NCBI RefSeq assembly: GCF_026810445.1
Contig: NZ_CP113949.1
Location: 4,836,001 to 4,900,000 of the forward strand
DNA: 64,000 bases
Origin: Pseudomonas sp. BSw22131
Lineage (GTDB): Bacteria > Pseudomonadota > Gammaproteobacteria > Pseudomonadales > Pseudomonadaceae
Reading direction: 5' to 3'
Shown here: positions 16,789-25,383 of the stretch, one piece after another
Position numbering within the stretch: the stretch's first letter is position 1
Layout of the letters: each line of letters starts with the position of its first letter
Notes under the pieces: model-generated
Told to the model about the DNA's origin: nothing
What the model saw: the letters and a program-made list of their open reading frames with translations, nothing else
Database searches by the model: none
Program-made: the position numbers and the translations under genes

Positions 16789-19527
16789 TCACTGCCAGCC
16801 AAACCGGCGCACATAGAAGCCCTTCACGGCTTGAGTCAGCGCAACATACGCCAGCAAAATCACAGGCAGTATCACGAAGTAAAGCGGTGGCAGCGCCTCC
16901 AGTTTGAAGTAGTGCGCCAGCGGTCCCATCGGCAGGAAAATCCCGACGGCCATGATCACCCCCGTCATGATCATCAACGGCATTGCTGCACGGCTCTGCA
17001 GGAACGGGATTTTCGGGGTACGGATCATGTGCACCACCAGCGTTTGCGTCAGCAGACCGACAACGAACCACCCCGACTGAAACAGCGTCTGGTGCTCAGG
17101 CGAATTGGCGCCGAACACGTACCACATGACCACAAACGTGGTGATGTCGAAAATCGAGCTGATCGGCCCGAAGAACAGCATGAAGCGGCCCACCTCCGAA
17201 GGCTGCCAGCGCTGCGGTTTTTTCAGCAGTTCGTCGTCGACGTTGTCGAACGGAATGGCAATCTGCGAAATGTCGTACAGCAGGTTTTGCACCAGCAGAT
17301 GCATCGGCAGCATCGGCAGGAACGGAATGAATGCGCTGGCGACCAGCACCGAGAACACGTTTCCGAAGTTGGAGCTGGCCGTCATTTTGATGTACTTGAG
17401 CATGTTGGCGAACGTGCGCCGCCCTTCCAGCACGCCCTCCTCCAGCACCATCAGGCTTTTTTCCAGCAGGATGATGTCAGCCGCCTCTTTGGCAATGTCC
17501 ACCGCACTGTCCACCGAAATGCCGATGTCTGCGGTGCGCAATGCAGGCGCGTCGTTGATGCCGTCGCCCATGAAGCCCACCACGTGCCCGTTGGCCTTGA
17601 GCAGACGCACGATGCGTTCTTTGTGCGAGGGCGTGAGCTTGGCGAACACGTTGGTGGTTTCCACCGCGACCGCCAACTCGGCATCGCTCATGCGCTCGAT
17701 ATCAGCGCCCATCAGCAAGCCCTGACGCTCCAGGCCGACTTCACGGCAAATCTTGGCCGTGACGCGCTCGTTGTCGCCGGTCAGGACCTTGACCGCAATC
17801 CCGTGCTCAGCAAGTGCTTTGAGGGCGGGCGCAGTGCTTTCCTTCGGTGGATCGAGAAACGCGACGTAGCCGATCAGCGTCATGTCGCTCTCGTCCGCGA
17901 GGCCATAGGTTTCGCGACCCGACTCCATAGACCGAGCAGCCACCGCCACCACGCGCAAGCCTTCTTCATTGAACGCCGCCGTCACCTCCAGAATCCGTGC
18001 AAGCAGCTCTGCGCTCAGCGCTTCTTCTTCGTCGCCATGGCGCACTCGCGCGCAGACGCTTAGCACTTCCTCCAGCGCGCCTTTGCAGATCAGCAGATGT
18101 GGATGGTCGTGTTCAGCCACCACCACCGACATCCGGCGGCGGTTGAAATCGAACGGCACCTCGTCGATTTTGCTGAACGCCGTGCCGACCTGCAGCTCAC
18201 TATGGACCTCCACATGCTCCAGCACGGCCACGTCCAGCAGGTTTTTCAGACCGGTCTGGTAGTAGCTATTGAGGTAGGCCATTTCCAGAACGTCGTCGGA
18301 TTCATCGCCCCACACGTCTACATGGCGTGCGAGAAATATCTTGTCCTGCGTCAGAGTGCCGGTCTTGTCAGTGCACAACACGTCCATTGCGCCGAAGTTC
18401 TGGATCGCATCCAGCCGTTTGACGATGACCTTTTTGCGTGACAGGAAGACCGCCCCTTTTGCCAGCGTAGAGGTGACAATCATCGGCAGCATTTCCGGGG
18501 TCAGCCCGACCGCGATGGACAGCGCGAACAGCAGCGCTTCCATCCAGTCGCCCTTGGTGAAGCCGTTGATGAACAACACCAGCGGCGCCATCACGAACAT
18601 GAAACGAATCAACAGCCAGCTGACTTTGTTGACGCCCGACTGGAAAGCCGTGGGCGCACGATCTGTGGCGCTGACACGCTGGGCGAGCGCGCCGAAATAG
18701 GTGTTGTTGCCGGTGGTGAGAATCACGCCGGTTGCCGCGCCGGAGACTACGTTGGTGCCCATGAACAGGATGTTCTCAAGGTCCAGCGGGTTGCCGGTCT
18801 GAGTGCCCTGACGCCGGGGAAACTTCTCAACGGGCATGGACTCACCCGTCATGGCGGCCTGGCTGACAAACAAGTCTTTGGCGGTCAGCACGCGGCAATC
18901 GGCAGGGATCATGTCACCTGCGGACAATACGATCATGTCGCCCGGCACCAACTGCTTGATCGGCAATTCGATCCGCTGAGACCTGCCACCGGAGGGCGCG
19001 AACCCAGTGTCATCATCGGCGCGACGCAACACCGTGGCGGTATTGCTGACCATCGCCTTCAGCGCATCGGCCGCCTGGTTGGAACGTGCTTCCTGCCAGA
19101 ACCGCAGCAGCGTCGACAGCACCACCATCGAGAAGATGACGGTGGCGGCCTTCATGTCCTCGGTCAGCCACGAAATGAATGCCAACAAGGTCAGCAGCAG
19201 GTTGAACGGGTTTTTGTAGCACTGCCACAAATGCACCCACCATGGCAGTGGTTGCTCGTGTTCGACTTCGTTGAGGCCATGTCGCTGACGCAGGGTCAAC
19301 GCCTGAGCCTCGGTCAGGCCATCAGCGTGGCTGCCGAGTTGGCTGAGTAATGTCTCGGCATCGCTGCTCGCGCCTTTGGTCAGGGTTTGCGCCAGCGTCG
19401 GCGGTACTTCGCGGCTGACGGTTGTGTCGGTCAGGCTGTCGAGCATGGCCAGGCGACGGAAGTGCCGGCCGAGGTGCCGGTTCTGCAGGAAGCCTGCGAA
19501 GAACTCTTTCAGGAGGGTGAGTTTCAT
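16789..19527 (-). CDS. mgtA: Magnesium-translocating P-type ATPase
   Basis: 912 residues from the ATG at 19527; a start ten codons further out is possible. P-type ATPase parts appear in order: cation_ATPase_N (SHADGLTEAQALTLRQRHGLNEV), the actuator domain with MTGES, the phosphorylated Asp in CTDKTGTLTQD at about residue 387, the nucleotide-binding KGALEEV, TGDN, and GDGINDAPALR. Ten membrane helices and overall length match MgtA/MgtB importers, which bring Mg2+ into the cell at low magnesium. The start is preceded by a long untranslated stretch with strong stem-loops, as in other mgtA genes. Confidence 0.95.
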   Translation of the reverse strand: MKLTLLKEFFAGFLQNRHLGRHFRRLAMLDSLTDTTVSREVPPTLAQTLTKGASSDAETLLSQLGSHADGLTEAQALTLRQRHGLNEVEHEQPLPWWVHLWQCYKNPFNLLLTLLAFISWLTEDMKAATVIFSMVVLSTLLRFWQEARSNQAADALKAMVSNTATVLRRADDDTGFAPSGGRSQRIELPIKQLVPGDMIVLSAGDMIPADCRVLTAKDLFVSQAAMTGESMPVEKFPRRQGTQTGNPLDLENILFMGTNVVSGAATGVILTTGNNTYFGALAQRVSATDRAPTAFQSGVNKVSWLLIRFMFVMAPLVLFINGFTKGDWMEALLFALSIAVGLTPEMLPMIVTSTLAKGAVFLSRKKVIVKRLDAIQNFGAMDVLCTDKTGTLTQDKIFLARHVDVWGDESDDVLEMAYLNSYYQTGLKNLLDVAVLEHVEVHSELQVGTAFSKIDEVPFDFNRRRMSVVVAEHDHPHLLICKGALEEVLSVCARVRHGDEEEALSAELLARILEVTAAFNEEGLRVVAVAARSMESGRETYGLADESDMTLIGYVAFLDPPKESTAPALKALAEHGIAVKVLTGDNERVTAKICREVGLERQGLLMGADIERMSDAELAVAVETTNVFAKLTPSHKERIVRLLKANGHVVGFMGDGINDAPALRTADIGISVDSAVDIAKEAADIILLEKSLMVLEEGVLEGRRTFANMLKYIKMTASSNFGNVFSVLVASAFIPFLPMLPMHLLVQNLLYDISQIAIPFDNVDDELLKKPQRWQPSEVGRFMLFFGPISSIFDITTFVVMWYVFGANSPEHQTLFQSGWFVVGLLTQTLVVHMIRTPKIPFLQSRAAMPLMIMTGVIMAVGIFLPMGPLAHYFKLEALPPLYFVILPVILLAYVALTQAVKGFYVRRFGWQ

Positions 19528-19870
19528 GGCTATTGCCCCGAGCTGAAGGTGTGTCACTGGAACCTTGAGCAGGCACGACCGACCCGAAGCCCTGCCGCGT
19601 TCCGCTTGAACGTTTGGCAGGACAGGCTGGTCCGCACGTCAAAAAGACGTGCGCGTCCGTTGGCTGGCGACGACTCGAAAGTCAGCCGTCAGGCAGTTGG
19701 TCAGCGTCATGGGAAAGGACAGAAACAGGTCTGGAAAGAGCCTGCGGTACTGCCGCTTCTCGCACTATCGGCGAGCTGGGCGGCAGTGAAAAAAACTGCG
19801 CGCTAGCGTGCCGAGGATTGGCCGGTCATCAATACCGGCTGACGTCTGTCACTCGAACAAGTACCCACTG
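19528..19870 (-). promoter_or_regulatory. Structured 5' leader of mgtA with a candidate short leader ORF
   Basis: No protein gene is visible here. Reading toward mgtA, the leader holds (i) a nested stem-loop at 19750-19786 with outer arms CTGCCGC/GCGGCAG and inner arms CTCGC/GCGAG, (ii) a 23-codon frame at 19710-19639 (MTLTNCLTADFRVVASQRTR...), without a good ribosome-binding site, and (iii) a perfect 8-base stem at 19633-19653 (CGCACGTC-TTTTT-GACGTGCG) in which the stop codon of that frame is embedded. In enterobacteria mgtA leaders sense Mg2+ and proline through similar leader-ORF and hairpin logic; homology to those is not visible, so function is inferred by analogy. Confidence 0.4.
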
Positions 19871-20158
19871 AGGGCCTCCGCATTGGTTGAAAACGAGCGA
19901 AGTTTACGTCCGGCTTTCATCAGAGTAAACCGTAGGAAGGCGCCTTTCAGTGCTATCAGAAAAGTCTTCAGGAAGCGTTCAGCAACGCGGGATCAGGCCT
20001 CTCCAGGAGCGAATTTGTTCGCGAAGCGATATCAGGTTCAACGCTTGAAAGGCTCGCCAACAAGTTCGCTCCTACAGAGCAGTGATCGGGCGTCGCAAGA
20101 CCTCAATTTGCCAAGCTGATAAACTCTCGCTCCTTATTCCTGTACCAAGGCGCCGTGC
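19871..20158. other. Divergent gap between mgtA and the methyltransferase gene
   Basis: Holds one REP-like unit (20003-20077) and otherwise no gene or clear promoter. The mgtA promoter should lie in its left part; I could not pick a convincing -35/-10 pair. Confidence 0.4.
20003..20077. repeat. REP-like intergenic repeat
   Basis: CCAGGAGCGAATTTGTTCGCGAAGCG at one end and CGCCAACAAGTTCGCTCCTACAG at the other, near-palindromic; same family as the units at 4265 and 16641. Confidence 0.75.
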
Positions 20159-21175
20159 ATGTCTTCGCTGAATCAGGCGCTTCGCGTCGCCCTCGATAAC
20201 CGTCAATCGCTACTCTCTGAGCTGCACGCTCAAGGCACCGATTGCTATCGCCTGTTTCATGGCAGCCAGGAAGGCGCGAGCGGTCTGACCATCGACCGTT
20301 ACGGCCCGCAACTGCTGATCCAGAGCTTTCATCAAAGCCTTGATCGCGAGTCACTGCTGAGCCTGCACGCCGAGATGAACAGCCAGCTCAACGTCGACAC
20401 GCTATTGGTCTACAACGACCGCTCACAGGGCAATTCGCGAATTGATCGAACCGACGCCGGTTACAAAGCCGACGACGCGGCGCTTGAAGACATGATCGGC
20501 CATGAATGGGGCCTGAATTATCGAGTTCGCGGGCGCCACGCCGGGCAGGACCCGTTGTTGTTTCTGGACCTGCGCAACGCGCGCGGATGGGTCAAGAATC
20601 ACAGCGCAGGCAAGAGCGTGCTCAACCTCTTCGCCTACACCTGCGGCGTCGGATTGAGTGCAGCGGCCGGGGGCGCCAGCGAAGTCTGCAATCTGGATTT
20701 CGCCGAAGGCAATCTGGCGGTCGGACGCGAAAACGGCGCGCTCAACCCGCACTTGCCGAGCATGACGTTCATCCAGTCAGATTACTTCCCTGCGATTCGC
20801 CAACTGGCCGGGCTGCCTGTCGTAGCCCGTCGCGGACACAAACTGCCGAGCTACCCGCGACTCGATCAGCGCCAATACGATCTGGTGCTGCTTGATCCGC
20901 CTGCGTGGGCTAAAAGCGCCTTTGGCACGGTCGATCTGCTGCGTGATTACCAAAGCTTGCTCAAGCCCGCCATCTTGACCACGGCCGAAGACGGGGTACT
21001 GATCTGCTGCAACAACCTGGCGAAGGTCGGCCTGGAAGAATGGCGCGATCAGGTGCTGCGCTGCGCCACCAAAATCGGTCGGCCGGTGCGTGATTGCCAA
21101 GTGCTGACGCCGGGCGCTGACTTCCCCTCCCTGGATCTGCAACCCCCTTTGAAAACGCTGATCCTGAAGTTCTGA
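20159..21175 (+). CDS. Class I SAM-dependent methyltransferase, RlmI/YccW-like
   Basis: 338 residues. The N-terminal part (GLTIDRYGPQLLIQSFHQ) resembles the PUA-EEHEE linker region of RlmI, followed by a Rossmann methyltransferase domain: LLFLDLRNARGWV, then SVLNLFAYTCGVGLSAAAGGA (SAM-binding motif I), and the catalytic-site motif VLLDPPAWAKS. Such enzymes methylate cytosine C5 in 23S rRNA; this one lacks a full N-terminal PUA domain and is shorter than RlmI (about 396), so the exact target is uncertain. Stands between mgtA (divergent) and the DUF748 gene. Confidence 0.85.
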   Translation: MSSLNQALRVALDNRQSLLSELHAQGTDCYRLFHGSQEGASGLTIDRYGPQLLIQSFHQSLDRESLLSLHAEMNSQLNVDTLLVYNDRSQGNSRIDRTDAGYKADDAALEDMIGHEWGLNYRVRGRHAGQDPLLFLDLRNARGWVKNHSAGKSVLNLFAYTCGVGLSAAAGGASEVCNLDFAEGNLAVGRENGALNPHLPSMTFIQSDYFPAIRQLAGLPVVARRGHKLPSYPRLDQRQYDLVLLDPPAWAKSAFGTVDLLRDYQSLLKPAILTTAEDGVLICCNNLAKVGLEEWRDQVLRCATKIGRPVRDCQVLTPGADFPSLDLQPPLKTLILKF

Positions 21176-21286
21176 CCTCCTGATCGAACTCAGGAATATT
21201 CCTACAAGCTCCATCGGGCCGGGATTCGGAACCAGATTGGCGTGCCATACTCCAATCACCTCCCACAAAGAGAGTCGACGCCCCAC

Positions 21287-24229
21287 ATGCCCAAAGGATT
21301 GAAACGCGCCATCGGCGCCTTGTTGGCGGTCTTCGCAGTCTATAGCGCGCTTGGGTTCTTAATCCTCCCTGGCGTTGCATTGCGAATCATCAACCAACAA
21401 CTGGCCAGCTACTCGACCGTTCCTGCGAAGCTTGATCGGCTGGAGCTCAATCCCTTTAGTCTCGAAGTCACGCTGTGGGGCCTGAACATAGGGGCGCCGG
21501 GCAAGGAGCAGATTGGCTTCGAGCGTCTCTATGCAAACCTGCAGATCGACAGCTTATGGACCCGGGCGCTGCATCTGGAAAAGGTGGAGCTCGACAAACC
21601 CAAGACCGAACTGCTGTTCGGCAAAGACGGCAAACTCAATCTCGCCGAGCTTTTCAAACTTCCCCCGAGCGAACCCTCGAAACCGGACGAACCACCGACC
21701 AAACCGTTTCCGCTGCGCATTGGTGAAATCAAACTGGCCGGCGGCTATGTCCACTTTCAAGACCTGCGTCCAAGCGAGCCCATTGAGTTTCTGTACGACG
21801 CTCTCGACTTCGAGTTGAAAAACCTCAGCACGCTCTCTGAAGACAACGCTGACATGACATTGGTGGCTGCCGGGCCAGAAGGCGGTCAGATTGATTGGGT
21901 CGGGCGCATCAGCCTGGTCCCGATCAGCTCCGAAGGCACGCTTAAGGTGACTGACGGCAAGATGAAGGTCTGGTGGCCGTATGTCCGCGATGCCCTGCCA
22001 TTGGCGCTGCAAGATGGCATCCTCAATCTCAATACCCATTACACGCTGAATCTGTCGAAAGAGACCGAACTGCGGCTGGATAAGACGTCTCTGAGCGTCG
22101 CACCTTTTGGCATCAACGCTCCGGATGGCCGACCTCTGGTTCGCCTGAAAAAGCTGGAAGTAAGTGAAACATCCATCGACCTCGCCAAACAGCTCGTGAC
22201 CGTTGGCAAGATCCGCAGCAATGGCCTGGAAACGTGGGCGGCGCGCGAGTCCGACGGTCAACTTGACTGGCAAAAACTATTCGCCAGCCAGCCGGCTAAA
22301 GTGAGTGAATCCGCCCGGAAAGAACCCGCAACTTCCTCCGGGACCGAAGCCAAGAAAGCCGAGATAGCGGCCGCTCCCAGCAAGCCGTGGCAAGTGTTGT
22401 TGCGCGACGTACAGCTGCGGGACTACAAGGTCCATCTGGCGGATCGAGTGCCCACAGACCCCGTTCTGATAGACCTCGGCCCACTGAATCTGGACGTCAA
22501 AAACTTCGACAGCCTCAACAAGTCGCCTTTCAACATCAAACTCGACACCGGGCTTGGCAAGCAAGGCAAGCTCACCGCGGAGGGCGCGGTCAATCTGGCC
22601 CCGGTTCGCGCCACGCTTAACGTCACCACCCGAGACATTGATCTTCGCGTGGCCCAAGCCTATGTCACGCCCTTCATTCGTCTTGAAGTACGCAGCGGCA
22701 TGCTGAGCAGCGATCTGGCCGTCGATCTCAAAAGCACCGAGCCTTTGGCTTTGGGTGTCACTGGCAAGGTGCAGGTCGATCAGTTGCACACACTGGACAC
22801 CCTGAAATCCCGGGATTTCCTGCGCTGGCAGCAGTTGAATCTTGAAGGCCTGAACTTCCAGCTAGGTGACAGTTTGAGCATCGCTCAAGTCACCCTAGAA
22901 CAGCCATACGCGCGCTTCATCATTGCGGACGACCGCACCACCAACATCAATGACCTGCTTGTGCCACAACCCGCAGACAGCGGCGCACCTGCGACCAAGC
23001 CGCAGTCTGCCAGCAACGGCAAAACGATGGGCATCCATATCGGCGAGGTCAATATCAATAACGGTTCGGCCAACTTTGCAGACTTCAGCCTGACGCCTAA
23101 TTTCGCGACTGCGGTTCAGCAGCTCAACGGCAAGATCGGCACGCTGGACAATCGCCAGTCAAAACCCGCCAGCGTCAATATCACCGGCAAGGTGGACCGC
23201 TACGCGCCGGTGACCATCAAGGGCGCGCTCAATCCGTTTGACCCGATGGCCAGCCTCGACATCGCGACGAGCTTCAAGCGCGTCGAGCTGACCAACCTGA
23301 CGCCCTACTCCGGCAAGTTCGCGGGGTATCGCATTCGCAAGGGACGGCTGAATCTCGATCTGCATTACCTGATCACCAAAGGGCAATTAAAGGCTGAAAA
23401 CAAGGTCGTGCTCGAACAGCTGCAGTTGGGTGAAAAAGTGGACAGCGCGGATGCCGTGAACCTGCCGCTCAAGCTTGCCATTGCATTGCTCAAAGACACT
23501 GACGGCAAGATTTCCATCGAGCTTCCGGTCTCCGGCGACTTGAACAATCCGCAGTTCAGCGTTATGCCGATAGTCTGGCAAACCCTGCGTAATCTTGTGG
23601 TACGCGCAGCCACCGCGCCTTTCAAGCTGCTTGGCGGACTGGTCAGCGGTGGAGGCTCGCAGGATTTGGGCACGGTCTCGTTTGCCGCTGGCTCGGACGA
23701 GCTGAGCGGCGAGGCGCAAGCGTCTCTGGACAAGTTGTCGGCGGCGCTGAAAGAGCGCCCGACATTGCGTCTTGAAATCGAAGGCACCAGCGCGGAGTCC
23801 AGTGACGGTCCATTGATCGCACAACAGCGTCTGGAACGCGAATACCAGAGTACGTATTACAAGATCCTGCAGCGACGCGGCGACAAGGTTCCGGCTCAAG
23901 CCAGCGACATCACGGTGCCAGACACCGAGAAACCACCGATGCTCGAAGGCATCTACCGCACACGCCTGAAACAACAGCCGCCAGCCGAATGGGTCAATCT
24001 GGGCAAGGAAGAGCGTCAAGGAAAGATGCGCGATGCCGTGTTGAAATCCTGGAGTTCCAGCGCGTTACTGCTTCGCCAACTGGGTCAATCCCGTGCCAGC
24101 AGCATCAAGGACTATCTGGTAGACAAGGGGAAATTGGCGGATGATCGCGTGTACTTCGTTGACGCCGGTCTGGGTCAGGCGGAAAAAGACGGGCGCGTTG
24201 TAAGCCCATTGCACCTGGACAGCGAGTAA
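21287..24229 (+). CDS. DUF748 (AsmA-like) envelope protein with split OmpA-like C-terminus
   Basis: 980 residues from the ATG at 21287, with AAAGAGAG upstream. One N-terminal membrane helix (about 8-28), then a long periplasmic region rich in beta-strand repeats of the AsmA/DUF748 kind (PFSLEVTLWGLNIG; LAGGYVHFQDL; INNGSANFADFSL). Proteins of this superfamily bridge the periplasm and several move phospholipid toward the outer membrane; that role is inferred here. The C-terminus looks like an OmpA-type peptidoglycan-binding fold (VSFAAGSDELSGEAQASLDKL from residue 797) interrupted by about 100 residues before its second half (RASSIKDYLVDKGKL from 936). A DUF2845 gene follows 5 bases after the stop. 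Confidence 0.85.
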   Translation: MPKGLKRAIGALLAVFAVYSALGFLILPGVALRIINQQLASYSTVPAKLDRLELNPFSLEVTLWGLNIGAPGKEQIGFERLYANLQIDSLWTRALHLEKVELDKPKTELLFGKDGKLNLAELFKLPPSEPSKPDEPPTKPFPLRIGEIKLAGGYVHFQDLRPSEPIEFLYDALDFELKNLSTLSEDNADMTLVAAGPEGGQIDWVGRISLVPISSEGTLKVTDGKMKVWWPYVRDALPLALQDGILNLNTHYTLNLSKETELRLDKTSLSVAPFGINAPDGRPLVRLKKLEVSETSIDLAKQLVTVGKIRSNGLETWAARESDGQLDWQKLFASQPAKVSESARKEPATSSGTEAKKAEIAAAPSKPWQVLLRDVQLRDYKVHLADRVPTDPVLIDLGPLNLDVKNFDSLNKSPFNIKLDTGLGKQGKLTAEGAVNLAPVRATLNVTTRDIDLRVAQAYVTPFIRLEVRSGMLSSDLAVDLKSTEPLALGVTGKVQVDQLHTLDTLKSRDFLRWQQLNLEGLNFQLGDSLSIAQVTLEQPYARFIIADDRTTNINDLLVPQPADSGAPATKPQSASNGKTMGIHIGEVNINNGSANFADFSLTPNFATAVQQLNGKIGTLDNRQSKPASVNITGKVDRYAPVTIKGALNPFDPMASLDIATSFKRVELTNLTPYSGKFAGYRIRKGRLNLDLHYLITKGQLKAENKVVLEQLQLGEKVDSADAVNLPLKLAIALLKDTDGKISIELPVSGDLNNPQFSVMPIVWQTLRNLVVRAATAPFKLLGGLVSGGGSQDLGTVSFAAGSDELSGEAQASLDKLSAALKERPTLRLEIEGTSAESSDGPLIAQQRLEREYQSTYYKILQRRGDKVPAQASDITVPDTEKPPMLEGIYRTRLKQQPPAEWVNLGKEERQGKMRDAVLKSWSSSALLLRQLGQSRASSIKDYLVDKGKLADDRVYFVDAGLGQAEKDGRVVSPLHLDSE

Positions 24230-24234
24230 CGACA

Positions 24235-24546
24235 TTGAAGAGTGTGCGAACCGGTTTTCTGGCTTTGATGGGGCTCTGCGCAGTCTCTGCACTGGCGCAT
24301 GCCGACACGCTGCGCTGCGCTAGCCAACTGATCAGCGTGGGCGACCGAATGTTTGAAGTGCAGCAGAAGTGCGGTCAGCCGGTGAGCCAGGACATCATTG
24401 GCTACAAGGAGACGGTCAACCATTTCCGGCAGGTCGATCAGGTTCAGGTGCAGGAATGGATCTACGGCCCCAACAACGGCATGTATCAGTACCTGAGGTT
24501 CGAAGGGGGCCGATTAGTCAGCATTGATAGCAACCGTGGAAGATAG
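24235..24546 (+). CDS. DUF2845 domain protein, secreted
   Basis: 103 residues beginning at a TTG (24235), with an in-frame GTG at 24244 as alternative. Signal peptide through ALAHA, then a small domain with paired cysteines (TLRCASQLISVGDRMFEV and QQKCGQPVSQ) and the family pattern EWIYGPNNGMYQYLRFEGG. Function unknown; the fold is likely the small BamE/SmpA-like domain. Starts 5 bases after the DUF748 gene, so it is probably translated from the same mRNA and may work with it in the envelope. Confidence 0.8.
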   Translation: MKSVRTGFLALMGLCAVSALAHADTLRCASQLISVGDRMFEVQQKCGQPVSQDIIGYKETVNHFRQVDQVQVQEWIYGPNNGMYQYLRFEGGRLVSIDSNRGR

Positions 24547-24604
24547 CGTCTCTGCGAAAACCTTACCCAAAGCGCTGTCCGGAAAATCCCCTCGCACAAA
24601 TAGA

Positions 24605-24634
24605 ACAGGCCCCGACGCGAACGTCAGGGCCTGT
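24605..24634. terminator. Hairpin between convergent DUF2845 and BON genes
   Basis: ACAGGCCCCGACG-CGAA-CGTCAGGGCCTGT, a 13-base stem with one mismatch and a tetraloop. No long T run on either side, so its role as a terminator is probable only. Confidence 0.6.
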
Positions 24635-24741
24635 AATGGCCACATCCATATGGCCTTTCGCATGAACTTTCAATCGTTCAGTTGACGACCTCCCTGGGCG
24701 TCAGCCAACCGTTTTCCGTGTTCAGTGCAATCTGGCGCTGA

Positions 24742-25089
24742 TTACTCAGCCTTCAGGCCGTCAGCCGAAACAGCTTCGACGCCTTTGATTTTCTTGGTAA
24801 TTGCTACAGCAGTAGTCTTTTGTGCCTCTGTGATAGCAACGGTCGACGACAGGGAAACCACGCCTTTGTTGGTTTCTACCTTGATGTCAGAGCCAGGAAT
24901 GCCTTTCTCAGTCAGCAGATCGGATTTCACCTTGGTGGTGATCCAGGTGTCGGAAGTAGCTTCTTTAGTTTTAGCAACTTCGTTTGCAGCAACCACCATT
25001 GGCGCTTTGGCGGAGGTCTCGGCCATAGCAACGTTGGCCATGGTCAACGTCAGGGCAGTGGCAGCAGCAGCGATAGCGAACTTCTTCAT
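24742..25089 (-). CDS. Small periplasmic BON-domain protein
   Basis: 115 residues from the ATG at 25089 with AGGAG eight bases upstream; a longer frame begins at 25203 but would bury the signal peptide (MKKFAIAAAATALTLTMANVAMA). The mature part contains one BON domain (SDTWITTKVKSDLLTEKGIPGSDIKVETNKGVVSLSSTV), as in OsmY and its relatives, which are induced by osmotic or membrane stress. Stands alone between two hairpins. Function inferred from the domain. Confidence 0.85.
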   Translation of the reverse strand: MKKFAIAAAATALTLTMANVAMAETSAKAPMVVAANEVAKTKEATSDTWITTKVKSDLLTEKGIPGSDIKVETNKGVVSLSSTVAITEAQKTTAVAITKKIKGVEAVSADGLKAE

Positions 25090-25333
25090 ACGAGTAACTC
25101 CTGTTTTTCTCAGAAACTGCAGCAAGCATAGAGCTGCAGGGTTACTGGTATGTCGCAAGCGGCGTGCCACATCACTCCAAGATAAATTATCTATATATTT
25201 CAATGGTTTATGTTTTTAAGAATTTCACAAAATCGTGCAGATTGCCCGTTTAGACTAAGTTCCGCTTGCAAGTTGCATGTTCTGACAGTCGATCAGTATG
25301 AGCCAACTGAGCTAACCAATTAAAAGCGCTCAT

Positions 25334-25362
25334 AAAAAAAGGATCCCGAAGGATCCTTTTTT
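25334..25362. terminator. Bidirectional terminator after pnp
   Basis: AAAAAAAGGATCC-CGAA-GGATCCTTTTTT: stem with A run on one side and T run on the other, 22 bases after the pnp stop. Confidence 0.92.
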
Positions 25363-25383
25363 CAACATCCGCAAATCAGGTGG

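Noticed and set aside
16756..18063. A 435-codon plus-strand frame opposite mgtA, rich in His and Gln
   Set aside because: Composition typical of an antisense shadow; mgtA occupies the minus strand.
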